Source: Eurosta solidaginis (lineage: Eukaryota > Arthropoda > Insecta > Diptera > Tephritidae). Taken from it: a stretch of 64,000 nt of DNA. The number at the start of each line of letters is the position of its first letter. The stretch's first letter is position 1. Below are positions 23,691 through 35,030 of this stretch, one piece after another. The translations under genes and the position numbers were made by a program. The notes beneath the pieces were generated by a model, which worked only from the letters and a program-made list of their open reading frames with translations, had not been told where the DNA came from and did no database searches. The DNA lies in the NCBI RefSeq assembly GCF_040869045.1, contig NC_090321.1, positions 31,183,426-31,247,425 on the forward strand. The letters are read 5' to 3'.

Positions 23691-24050
23691 GAGCAAGAGG
23701 GTCTTCATTGCTCTACAAAAATTACATCGATAAGAGATGACGAATAGCTAAAAATAGTGGCGGAAATCCTTTTCTCAAAATCCATTCCGTTAAGTTTATA
23801 TACTTGGGAAGCCTTCTTGGTATGACACCCTTCAGTTCTGAGAAACTGATGTTGAAAGTTCGCCCTGTAGTTTATGGCAAACCGAGAAGTTAAACCCGTT
23901 GGACACCATGCCTATGGTTGAACTTAAATGTTAAATCGTATTCTTAGTTCTTTAGTGTGCAAAGAAGGAAATATCAAAATCTTTTTGAAAGTCTAATGAA
24001 ACATGATGTTTAATTAGGCCCGCATTGCAGCAAGCTGTTTTTATACATAA

Positions 24051-24406
24051 AAAAATAAACGTAAGGCGCGATAACTTCCGAAGAGATTTTAGGCCGAGCT
24101 TCTTTTCCAATTTGGGTCGTGTTTGTTTTAATTTTCCCTTCAAATTGGCCGGACGGGACCTACATGTTTAATGCCGAATCCGAACGGCATCTGCAAGCCA
24201 GATGAGCTTTTACTAAGAAGCTTTTCATGGCAGAAATACACTCGGAGTGCTTGCCAAATCACTGCCGAAGGGCGACACCGCTTCGAAAAACTTTCTTCTT
24301 ATTGAAAAAACTTGTTTCTAAAATTTGGAAGTTGCTTTGCCCGGAGCGTGAAGTCAGGATATTGGGTATAGTAGGTGGAGAACGCTTCCACCACACCACG
24401 GCGGCC
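24051..24406 (-). mobile_element. tRNA-derived SINE, copy 2
   Basis: Same body and head as 4599-4972: 'ggccgagcttct', 'aattggccggacgggacc', 'ccgaacggcatctgcaag', and a tRNA-like head ending 'caccacggcggcc'. The B box is decayed (cggagcgtgaagtc), so internal Pol III activity is unlikely. Confidence 0.85.
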
Positions 24407-25009
24407 AATACATTATTCATAAGGGCAGTAGAAAAAAGTGGTTAACCTCGTAGGAAGACCCTACTCATGCAGAAAATACGTTGGGTATGTTAGGTTTTAG
24501 TTTTTATAGGCAATATTTTAGCCTGTTACGGTATTCGGATCCAAGTTTAGCAGAACACCGACCGTCTTCCTTGGCAGATCGCATTCTTATTCTGCTATAT
24601 CTGATGTTTGAGCTGTAATTAGTCCTGGCATCTAGACGCGATCCATGTCGCACAAATAGCTATATAAGAGTAGTATCATAAAACTCACCCAAGTCTATTG
24701 ATTGTTAAATCGATAATGAGGTACAACCAAAAATAAAATAAAGGATGTTTGGAAGGCCTTCTCACGATAGCCTCCTCAGATTTTCCAAAACGGGATTCCG
24801 CAGGATCTTAGATATGTTCTCGCTGAATCAGGGCATATACACAGGAAGGCTCATTAGTGGTCATTCCGCATTTCGGCCATACCTAAGGATAGACTTACTT
24901 CTGCGCTGGTTATTCTCTGATTTTATTCTCCTCAATGTAAACTTTTAGCCATCTCATTTCCTCCGAGTCCTTTATATCCCACAACCTAGATAACGGATAT
25001 TTCTAGAGT
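24407..25009. other. intergenic, nothing recognised
   Basis: No supported gene or repeat. Confidence 0.35.
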
Positions 25010-26430
25010 GGACTAACGTAGCTAAAACTTGCTTGTACCTACTAACTTCGCGCTAGTATAAGGAACATCTAGTGCTTTTGTTGCTGCCGGTCAGAAGAGA
25101 TAGTTATCCTACCGCTTGTGTTCCGGTCCTGACGTGAATTACACGCTTGCCAGAACGCAATGGCTTCTACCTGAATTACGCTCCGCTATAATGGAAGTTT
25201 AAACGACGTAGAAATTTCTAGAGTGTTATATTAGATTCCAGCCCCTCACCTGAGTTGTTCGTATAGCCGACGGCGTAGATTTGTATACCGTTATAAACTG
25301 GAAATAATTCTCGGAGGGATAGTCTTAACGCTGCCCTCAAACAGCAGTTTGCAGGGATAATAATCTATTTCAGAATTGAAAGTTCCCGCCAGAATTAAAT
25401 TATAGATACTGCTGTGCCCTTTCTGAGTATTCGTCCAGTATTCAGATTGTAGTATGTGCATGTCTATCGGAAGCAGGTTTAATATGGGGTCTAAAGCCGT
25501 CATATTGCAGGTGTATGAGGCTCCGGTTCCACTGAAATACGCAGTGCGCTAAACATTCCGTGGGTTGGTGATATTGAAGTTCTTACAAAGAGCTTCCGAC
25601 CACACTATAGAGCCATATGTAGGCACTGTGATCTTATTCTGCAACTCGAATCGAGAGGAAGTGCGATTCCAAAGTTGTCAAATCACATACATACATTTTT
25701 TTTTTTTCAAATCCGAAAGAAATTTTTTCCAATCGAGTTTCGTAGTAAGATCTCTGGTCGCTCCACTGATTCATACAGCCATTGCACCATCTTGGGACTG
25801 ATACCCATTTCTTATCGAGCTTTGATTTACAATCATAGAAAGCGATGCTGGCTTTCCGTACTCGCTCCTGGATGCACGCTTCGCAGTTGAGTTTACAAAC
25901 AATTTTGAGTCCCAGATACTTGGTACTATTTGATAGGACTAATTGCTGGCCGGTTAGCTTTGGTAATTCAAAGGTAGGTGGTTTATACTTCCCTGTGGAG
26001 AATAGCAGATCCATCTTTTTCGGACTTAGCTTAAGACCAATTCGCTCTGTCTACGTACTTAGCTATCGCCAACGCTCTTTACATGATCTAACTTATCACG
26101 AAAGAGACATCAGGATCTTCACAACGTGTTAGCGTACATCACGATTTGTGTTGAATTTTGCTGGGATGTAACTTATTGTAATAAGCCATAGCAGAGGTGA
26201 GAGCACCCAATTCCGTTTCCAAATTATTGTTCCACCTAGCTCAGCTGATATTTACGATTGAGAAGTAGGAAAAAGCTTTCAATTCCCCTACCAAGGCCTG
26301 TTTGTATCGTCGCAGCCTTCACGTTGTTGAAAGCGCAGTCCACATCAATGATAGCGGCCAGAGTAAATTGGTTATGCAGGAGCGAGTTCTACACTGTTCA
26401 GGTACGGAATGTTGCATGCCGAGAAGATTT
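25010..26430 (-). pseudogene. decayed LINE ORF2 (RT, possibly RNase H)
   Basis: Read on the minus strand in shifting frames: LAAIIDVDCAFNNVKAA (RT motif A, like IDIEGAFNNV) near 26340-26390, GALTSAM (from GVLSPLLW) near 26200, and YAN (decayed YADD) near 26140. Next comes STGKYKPPTFELPKLTGQQLVLSNSTKYLGLKIVCKLN at 25900-26005, then ERVRKASIAFYDCKSKL. Bases 25220-25330 may hold RNase H remnants. Multiple frameshifts. LOA/Jockey-group is the likely source. Confidence 0.65.
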
Positions 26431-26518
26431 CTTTTAGTACCTTAACCAAAGATTTTTGAGTCTTGCATTATGGGGAGAATATCAATTTATTGGTACAACA
26501 AAGCAGCGACTGATACGT

Positions 26519-26928
26519 TGTTGTTGTTGTTGTTGTTGTAGCGATAAGGACACTCTCCGAAGGCCTTGGGGAGTGTTATCCATGTTGATGGTCCTTTGCC
26601 GTATGCAAATCCGGTACGTTCAGGTACCAAGCCCGACCATCTCAGGAACAATTTAGTATGACCACATGCGACCTTCTAGGCCATACCGCTCTCCCACCCC
26701 CTAGATCCACGAGGAGTTCGGGGTAGCCAGAGCCTCGGCTGTTATGAAACAGGATTCGCCACGGATAGGTGAGGTTGACAATTGGGTTGGAGAAGCTATA
26801 TTTTGCGCTGGCAACACCTTGAAAGGGATTGTGTTATACAACCTCTTGAATCTATTTGGTATTTTAGACGCCTCTTACGACAGGCATACCTACCCCTGGT
26901 ATATTCTAACCCTCTAACCCGCTGGGGG
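26519..26928 (-). mobile_element. (CAA)n-tailed SINE-like retroposon, longest copy, 14-bp TSD
   Basis: Minus orientation: the 5' end 'cccccagcgggttag' is at 26928 and the 3' tail (TTG)n on the plus strand is at 26519-26540. It is bracketed by AGCGACTGATACGT at 26505-26518 and 26929-26942. Tail plus variable-length TSD indicate LINE-machinery retroposition. No ORF and no clear Pol III box, so SINE-like is used with caution. Confidence 0.85.
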
Positions 26929-27166
26929 AGCGACTGATACGTCGTGTTGGACGGCCATAGCTGTTTACATGGTTAAGCGCTTATTAAGTTAGTAAGTATA
27001 TATTGCCCAGGTACTAGCTACCGAAAAAAACGCGTCAATATACGCACCTTTAAATGCATTCTCAGTCGAAGCATAAGCGTGTTTTCAGCCAACCTCACTT
27101 AGCGCTTGTGTACAACTAATCTTAACAGCAAGTCTTTTTCAACAATTCCAAAATAAACCTCAATTA

Positions 27167-28396
27167 ATGACTGCTCAACCCAATATACGTGCTTTACCGG
27201 AGCATCTACAAAAAAAGGCCATCGAAGAGTTAAATGAGCGTCCTGAACGCGTAGCGGAGGACTTACTTACATTAAAGGTATGGGCAGCTAACGAGCCACA
27301 TTTAAATATACGACTCGATGATCAATTACTTGTGGGATTCTTACGTGGCTGTAAATACAGTTTGGAGAAGACTAAAGCAAAGCTCGATTGCTTCTATACT
27401 TTGAAAACAAAATATTCAGATTTTTATACTATACCAGATGTAGATGATCCAAGTGTTTTAGAACGTCTCAAATATGGGTGAGTGAGCTAAATTTATGGTG
27501 GTGCTACTTTATTGACGTACATCGTATACTTTCAGCGTAAGCGTTTTGTTACCAAATCCGCTACACGAGACCGGTGCACGTATTATGTTCATACGCGCTG
27601 GCAACTATCCACCCGATAAATATAGTTTTAAAGATATCATAGCTTTATCGCAAGCTATACAAGAAATATGGTCGCGTGAAGATGACTATGCTGCCGTGAA
27701 TGGTTATGTTGTTGTAATGGATTTATGTCGACCAACCTTTGTGCACTTTGCCCAAATTACACCAAGTGTTGTAAAGAAAGTGATGCTTTTTGCTGAGCAA
27801 GCAATGCCATTGCGACATCGCGCCACTCATTTTATTAATGTACCGGCTGGTTTTGATAAAATTTTCAATATGATGAAGGCATTGATGTCGGAGAAGCAGC
27901 AGGAGCGTGTGAGTATGAAAAGTTGTGGGAAGGATGCAGGTTGTAGGGCAAAGACAGGTAATATGAGAGTACGGGTTGCTCGAGTAATCTGAAATTAGCT
28001 GAAGGTTGGTTGTTTTTCATTAAGAAATGCTTTATCATCAAATATGATCACGGACCGTTCAACATGGCGTTGAATCAAAAAATACATATTCAATCCCCCT
28101 CGCTCAAAAACTAAAAATTACTCTATTCGAATAACCAATTTTTTATTCATCCACAGTTTTACTTTCACGGCAACGATTTGGAGTCACTGTATGCTCATGT
28201 CCCTCAAAAATACTTACCCATAGAACTTGGTGGCGAAAACGGTACTTTAGAGGAAGTCAATAGCCGTGCGATAGAGTTCTTTATGGAGCGACGTAATTAC
28301 TTTATAGAGGATTTTAAATATCGAAATAAAGAGGAACTGCGAGTTGGCCAGCGGCCTGATTTCGAGAGTTTATTTGGTATGGAAGGCTCTTTTTGA
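27167..28396 (+). CDS. CRAL-TRIO domain protein D, C-terminally shortened
   Basis: Exons are 27167-27477, 27536-27908 and 28157-28396, giving 307 aa. The phase-2 intron is 58 bp and the phase-0 intron 248 bp. The N domain has LDDQLLVGFLRGCKYSLEKTKAKLD. The CRAL-TRIO domain has NPLHETGARIMFIRAGNYP, and exon 3 has LPIELGGENG (Leu for the usual Tyr/His of EYGG). The frame stops at TGA (28394-28396) right after FGMEGSF. The next codons read KLDVD then TAG (28412-28414), which match the KLEVD end of A-C. A single Arg-to-stop change or a readthrough stop is therefore likely. Otherwise intact; predicted cytosolic hydrophobic-ligand carrier. It is the most diverged paralogue at the N-domain (AANEPHLNIR). 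Confidence 0.92.
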
Positions 28397-28498
28397 AAAC
28401 TGGACGTAGACTAGACGAGGTTGAGGATTGACATTGGATTTTGACTCAAGGGATATCTTAAATATTAGCCTCTGAAGATGAAACGAAACACATCCTAA

Positions 28499-28504
28499 AA
28501 TAAA
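28499..28504 (+). terminator. poly(A) signal of gene D
   Basis: AATAAA ~100 bases past the gene D stop. Confidence 0.5.
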
Positions 28505-29061
28505 TTAAGAATTATTGAATTCCTCTATTAGAATAAGAAGGAGACCTTTTGAAAAATGATAAAGAGAATGAAGAAACAAGGCAGAACTGTTGTTGATGTT
28601 CTTGTTGTAACAAAGCTTCTCCTCGTCCAATAGGTACGACCACATAAGGATTGACATCGAAATCCTCGAACGTGAGTGTAAGAAAAGAAGCAGTTTATGT
28701 TAAAAGTTGCTGTTAGAGTATTAAAGAAGTTGATTTCCCCTTAAAGTTGAATATATGGTTTGTGTCACGTATGCCAGAGTTGATTCTGGATACGAACGAT
28801 TTTAACCTATTAAATGTCCAGACTGGGTTAACGTGGCCGGATTGCACCATAATGTCTAGGAAGATGTTTCCTTACCCTTCGTAGAGGTGCAGCCGATTGG
28901 TGGGCATGACATTTTGCTCTTTAACTTTGAGCATTTCTGCCACACTGCATCACTGGTGTTCAGGCGTCATAAAGTTTCTTCAACCCTTCTGTAATTTAAG
29001 ACTTCTGTTGCCACAATTAAGGGATGCGGCCAACCTTTTCAACTGTGAGGTGTCACACCGC
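28505..29061. other. intergenic, nothing recognised
   Basis: No supported gene. Confidence 0.35.
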
Positions 29062-29070
29062 CATAAAGAG

Positions 29071-29360
29071 GGATTCAAGGGGTTGTGTAGCGCAATATAT
29101 AGCTTCTCCGACCCAATTGTCAACCTCACCTTCGAGCGGCGAATCCCGTCCCACTAACAGACGAGGCTCTGGAGGGATAGCCTGAAGGTTTAATGTGGCC
29201 ATATAAATCGTTCCCGAGATGGTGGGGCTAGCACCTTAATGGTGCTGTGTTACCGGAGTGTACCGGATCTGTATACGGCAAAGGACCATCACATCGATAA
29301 CACTCCCGAAAGCCTTCGGGGAGTAACCTTATCGCTACAGCAACAACAACAAAAAAACGT
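29071..29360 (+). mobile_element. (CAA)n-tailed SINE-like retroposon, 5'-truncated, 9-bp TSD
   Basis: Starts at 'ggattcaaggggttgtgtag' and ends in a CAA/A tail (29340-29360). CATAAAGAG flanks it at 29062-29070 and 29361-29369. Confidence 0.85.
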
Positions 29361-29369
29361 CATAAAGAG

Positions 29370-30103
29370 ACATCGTGTGACAGTTCTGGGCGCGAAGCTT
29401 TGGCTGGCCTACCACTTTTTATAGTGGAGGTATTCTAGGTCGTGGGTTTTGTGAGTGGGAAGTGACGGGCAATACAAAATCGGTAAGATATGCCACCGAA
29501 AGTGTAACTGTGCTTTTCCCCCCAACTGCGACTTAAAGATTTGTTTCGAACTATCTACTTTGGTGGCAATGTCGGATGCATGTGTACTGAAACAGATACC
29601 ATGATCGAACGTCACACACGGGTGTTCCGGATGTTCGATAGCGGGTGTGTTATAGCAGCAACGTGGATGCCCAATTGAGCCATCGAGGAGGTCCACGTCG
29701 TTGTCTTGTATTTCATCGGTCATCTTGCCAAATAACGTGAGGTGAAAAAACTGGTGAGACAATATTTATAACTTTTTATTTTGGAGCACAGCTAATATTA
29801 GAGCTCCCGACCGTTTCAATTAGAGCGCAGTGGACTGTGTATAGTGACTATTTTAGTGTGGAAGAAAATTTGGATACGTAGAAACTAAACAGATCTCGTG
29901 GGAGGACAGCTTGTATCACAGGTTTAACAGTATTTTTTTCCCAAAAGTCGTGAAATTTTGTCTGAATATCGCCCAATAAGTCTCCACAAAATGCCGATTA
30001 AAACTCAATTTCAAAAACTGACCCCATTTCACCTCACCACATTAATTTGCAGGTCCAGTAGTAGTAGCAGTAATTTTGGTAGAAACTAATCCATATCTAG
30101 TTA
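29370..30103. other. intergenic, one unassigned ORF
   Basis: A 117-codon minus-strand ORF (29762-29409) looks like no family I recognise. There is no splice or promoter support. It could be transposon debris. Confidence 0.3.
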
Positions 30104-30329
30104 AAGCTCCTCAGGGAGCTTGAAGGTGGGGAGGGAAGGAGGGATGGCCTCAATGTTGAATGTTTAAATGCCATATAAATCGTTCCCGAGATGGTCGGGC
30201 TAGCTCCTTAATGGTGCTGTGTTACCGGAGCGTACCGGATCTGTATCCGGCAAAGGACCATCACATCGATAACACTCCCTAAAGCCTTCGGGGACTAACC
30301 TTATCGCTACAACAACAACAAGAACAACA
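30104..30329 (+). mobile_element. (CAA)n-tailed SINE-like retroposon, 3' part
   Basis: The 3' half of the family, from 'gctcctcagggagcttgaag' through 'tcgttcccgagatggtcggg' to the CAA-rich tail at 30311-30329. Nearly identical to 29190-29355 over the shared part. Confidence 0.85.
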
Positions 30330-31361
30330 TGAGTTAGTACAAGTCATCATGGTTAATCCCTATTCATTTGGATTTTTTTGTTTCCATTGTCCGTTATTGG
30401 AATATTTGACGACCCACCTTTTTAGGCAAAGCATGATTTCTATATAAAGACACATATGGGTTGGAATAGGCTGCATTGGCTGGTCGTGTGAAAACCATTT
30501 GATAGCCAAGCGCCATGAGTAATGTCTGTAGTGTAGTTTCAAGTGTCTTCACGCTTGCGAAAAGGAGATTTAGTTCGCTCCAGAACCGCCTGTATTATGC
30601 CACCACCGCCTTCCGGCAGGAGCCTTGGCTCAAATTAATGCGGGGGTTTGATCTGATGCGATGCTGTGGATATTCCAGGTTCCACTAAAAAGCTGAAAAT
30701 GACGGCTCTAGTTGTAATTATTTCAGATTTTCGCATAATACCTATCGTCTATCGAATTGTATATTGAGAGCAAAACGGCCATAGCCAAGCTTTATCCGCT
30801 GGCAAGATATAGTGCTTTCTTTGTCAATTGGACCACTAAGCGAAGGAAAGGCTGAAATTGTTCTAAGTCTTTTAAAGTGCCGCATCTTGGCTAAAAAGAA
30901 AACCGTACATTTTGCGCTCATTAAGCTGCATCTATGACTCATTTATATGCAGGTGTTTACTAAGGAGACTGCCAGAAGAAATGGAGGTACCTACGATTGG
31001 GCTACATCGAATTTTCAAGATTTTTCCGAAACCCAAGCGAGTTAAGTTTTATCCGGAAATTTTTTACTCGAACTCAGTTATTCATCAGCAACATAGAAAA
31101 GAAAGGATCTATCTCCCTCAATTAGTAATGAAATCATAAAAATTTACGGGATCTTATTTAAAGATACTCATCGTCGCAAGTCGGTTGTGAAAATTTCGAT
31201 TCAAATGCGTTTTTTTGGCTATTGTAGTGCATTGTCGATTCTTCTTGGATTTCGGGGTATATTTTTGCAAGCTCTAAGGCAAGCCAAGTTGACTTTGGGT
31301 TCCTTAAAAACTATAAAGCGTTTTAATGAGTTCTTAAGATAGGTATCCAAGTTGTCTGATT
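30330..31361. other. intergenic, nothing recognised
   Basis: No supported gene or repeat. Confidence 0.35.
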
Positions 31362-31434
31362 AAAGCAAGTATGTGGCTTTAAGAACTTAATATATTACGA
31401 CGATGAACTATAAAAGAGTTTCGAAAGTTTCTTT
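31362..31434 (+). repeat. 73-bp direct repeat, left copy
   Basis: Identical except for one base to 33124-33196. The pair brackets the 1.7 kb repeat between them. Confidence 0.9.
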
Positions 31435-31490
31435 CTCTTATAAAGGTTTTGAAACATTATAAATGTGTCAATTACGCTAATTCACGAGTA

Positions 31491-33122
31491 TTTTTATACC
31501 CAGCGTGCTTTGCACACAGCGTATATTAACTTTGATTGGATAACGGTTGGTTGTACAGGTATAAAGGAATCGAGATAGATATAGACTTCCATATATCAAA
31601 ATCATCAGTATCGAAAAAAAATTTGATTGAGCCATGTCCGTCCGTCCGTCTGTCCCTTAACACGAAAACTTGAGTAAATTTTGAGGTATTTTGATGAAAT
31701 TTGGTATGTAGGTTCCTTGGCACTCATCTCAGATCGCTATTTAAAATGAGTGATATCGGACTATAACCACGCCCACTTTTTCGATATCGAAAATTTCGGA
31801 AAACCGAAAAAATGCGATAATTCATTGCCAAAGAAGGATAAAGCGATGAAACTTGGTAGGTAGGTTGACCTTATGACGCAGAATAGAAAACTAGTAAAGT
31901 TTTTGACAATGGGCGTGGCACCGCCCACTTTTAAAAGAAGGTAATTTAAAAGTTGTGCAAGCTGTAATTTGGCAGTATTTGAAGATATCATGATGAAATT
32001 TGGCAAGAACGTTACTACTATTACTATATATGTGCTGAATAAAAATTAGCAAAATAAGATGAAGAACACGCCCACTTTTAAAAAAAAAATATTTTTAAGT
32101 CAAATTTTAACAAAAAATTTAATATCTTTACAGTATATAACTAAATTATGTCAACATTCAACTCCAGTAATGATATGGTGCAACAAAATACAAAAATAAA
32201 AGAAAATTTCAAAATGGGCGTGGCTCTGCCCTTTTTCATTTAGTTTTTCTAGAATACTTTTAATGTCATAAGTCGAACAAAAATGTACCAATCCTTCTGA
32301 AATTTGGTAGGGGTATAGATTCTATGACGGTAACTGTTTTCTGTGAAAATGGGCGAAATCGGTTGCAGCCACGCCCAGTTTATATACACAGTCGACCGTC
32401 TGTCCTTCCGCTCGGCCGTTAACACGATAACTGGAGCAAAAACTGATATATCTTTACTAAACTTAGTTTACGTACTTATCTGAACTCACTTTATCTTGGT
32501 ATAAAAAATGGGCGAAATCCGACTATAACCACGCCCACTTTTTCGATATCGAAAATTACGAAAAATGCATTATTGACGCAAAATATAACTTTAGAAAAAA
32601 CTTTGTAAAATGGGTGTAACACCTACCATATTAAATAGAATAAAATGAAAAAGTTCCGCAGGGCGAAATGAAAAGCCCTTGGAATCTTGGCAGGAATACT
32701 GTTCGTGGTATTACATATATAAATAAATTAGCGGTACCTGACAGATTCTGTTCTGGGTCACCCTGGTCCACATTTTGGTCGATATCTCGAAAACGCATTC
32801 ACATATACAACTAAGGGACACTCCCCTTTAAAACCATCATTAATACACTGCCTTTTAAAATACTCATTAACACCTTTCATTTGATACCCATATCGTACAA
32901 ACACATTCTAGAGTCACCCCTGGTCCACCTTTATGGCGATATCCCGAAATGGCGTCCACCTATAGAACTATAGCCCACTCCCTTTTAAAATACTCTTTAA
33001 TACCTTCCATTTGATACCCATTTCATACAAACACATTCCAGGGTTACCCTAGGTTCATTTTCCTACATGGTGATATTCCCTTATTTTGTCTCCAAAGCTC
33101 TCAGCTGAGTATGTAATGTTCG
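31491..33122 (-). mobile_element. 8173-type repeat, near full-length, inverted
   Basis: Minus-strand copy with the hairpin end at 31491-31530 (here GTGC/GCAC arms instead of GAGC/GCTC), the palindrome 'tttcgatatcgaaa', gggcgtgg boxes, tandem modules (32740-33060) and the 5' end 'gagtatgtaatgttcg' at 33107-33122. The 56 bases preceding it (31435-31490) also precede the copy at 37811. Confidence 0.85.
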
Positions 33123-33123
33123 C

Positions 33124-33196
33124 AAAGCAAGTATGTGGCTTTAAGAACTTAATATATTACGACGATGAACTATAAAAGGGTTTCGAAAGTTTCTTT
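33124..33196 (+). repeat. 73-bp direct repeat, right copy
   Basis: See 31362-31434; one mismatch (aaaaggg versus aaaagag). Confidence 0.9.
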
Positions 33197-33463
33197 ACTG
33201 CATTGCAATAAGTTCACAGTTTAAATCTTTTTTCTTCTAAATCTTAGGCAATATTCATCAACAACTAATTTTATATTTTAAATATATTTAATTGATATAA
33301 AAACTACTTAACAAATATCAAATATTTGACAGTACAAGGATTTTGTGCGAAGATAACCAAGTATTCTTATCTCTCCGTTTCTGCGTAAAAAAACGGGGTG
33401 TAAGTATATATCAGATTTACGTTTCCTTTCTCTCGATCTTCCTCAATGTCTCCTTCACACCAT

Positions 33464-35030
33464 TTACGAACTCTTCTGTGGTATTTTCACAATAACGCTC
33501 TTCACCTCAGTGTAATTTTGTAGCGCATATTCGCCATTTTCACGTCCATGACCGGATATCTTATAGCCACCGAATGGAATTTGTGCCGCCAAAATATTGT
33601 AAGTATTTACCCAAACAGTACCAGCACGTAGACCCTGCACAATATAATTAGCCTTATCGAGATCACGTGTGAAAACAGCTGCCGCTAAACCATAGTCCGA
33701 ATTGTTAGCACGTGCAATAACCTCATCCAAATTCTTAAAGCGTATAATTTGTTGCACAGGGCCAAAGATTTCTTCACGTGCGATCGTCATATCATCTTGT
33801 ACATCAGCAAATACGGTGGGCTGCACGAAATAGCCAGGCAATTGATTTGCACGATTACCGCCAGCAACAAGTTTGGCACCCTGCTTTTTGCCCTCTTCAA
33901 TCATACCCAAAATGCGTTGCAATTGCTCTTGGTCCACTTGTGGTCCTTGCTCCACATGGATTTCAAAAGGATTACCAACTGTACGCTTTTTAGCACGTTC
34001 AGCGCTACGTTCGACAAACTCATCGTAAATTTTCTCCTCGACAAAGGTGCGTGAACCAGCACAACAAGTTTGTCCCATATTAAAGAAAAGACCAAAGTGT
34101 GATGTCTCTACAGCATAATCCATATCGGTATCAGCCAATACGATGTTGGGACTCTTGCCACCCAATTCCAATGTAACGCGTTTTAAATTTGTTTTGCCCG
34201 AAGATTGCTGAATCAGTTTGCCCACCTCAGTGGAACCAGTAAAAGCTACCTTATCAACATCATAGTGATTTGCCAAAGCGGCACCAGCATCTCCGAAACC
34301 AGGTAACACATTAACTACACCTGGCGGAAAGCCAGCTTCTTTGGTCAATTCAGCAATGTAGAGTGCTGTTAAACTAGTCTGTTCAGCTGGTTTCAATACA
34401 ATCGTGTTACCAGTGGCCAGCGCTGGACCCAATTTCCATGCCATCATAACTATCGGAAAATTCCATGGTATTATCTGTGCGCATACACCAACGGGTTCGT
34501 GACGGGTATAAGCAAAGTAATCGCCATCCATGGGTATAGTCTTGCCATGATTTTTATCCGCCCACCCGGCAAAATAGCGCAAATTCTTTATAGCCATGGG
34601 CACATCGACATTGTAGGCAACGGCATAAGGTTTGCCATTGTCCAGTGTTTCCAAACTCTATATAAAATTGTAAAGCTTACTTAAGTTTTGTAAACTTCAT
34701 TGCCAACACAATAACTTACAGCTAAATACACACGATCACGTTCCAACAGTTCCGCCAAGCGATATATGAGCACACCACGATTAGAAGCGTCCATGCGGCG
34801 CCAACGTGAGTCGGATCTGGTTGGTTAAAGAGAGAAAAACTCAGTAAACAGTCAAAGTGTGTCACAAATAGTTCGACCTACTTGAACGCATTACGCGCGG
34901 CCTGCACTGCGATATCGACATCTTCCTTGCCGGCGCACTGGATTTCTGCAACAGTTTTTTCTGTGGCGGGATTAATGGAGCCGAATGTCTTACCGGTTTT
35001 GCTTTTGTGCCATTCGTTGTTGATAAAAAG
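33464..35030 (-). CDS. Aldh: mitochondrial-type aldehyde dehydrogenase (ALDH2-like), first exon not found
   Basis: Minus-strand exons are 35030-34882, 34816-34720 and 34657-33464: 1,440 nt, 479 residues plus stop. The class I/II ALDH family oxidises aldehydes (such as acetaldehyde) to acids with NAD+. Visible motifs are [15 protein letters not shown] at the start, IIPWNFP, the NAD-site FTGSTEVGK, the general-base Glu in LELGGKSP, and the catalytic cysteine in [12 protein letters not shown]. The end is [18 protein letters not shown]. The reading starts where human ALDH2 has its ~40th residue, so the exon coding the start codon and mitochondrial targeting peptide is missing. It must lie beyond 35030 on this strand, and I could not find it up to the repeats. 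All splice sites join in frame (phases 0, 2, 0). The cysteine cluster is TCC where CCC is usual; the catalytic middle Cys is kept. A fly Aldh orthologue is likely. Confidence 0.95.

Noticed and set aside
29409..29762. 117-codon minus-strand ORF
   Set aside because: No recognisable domain, and the area is full of retroposon pieces.
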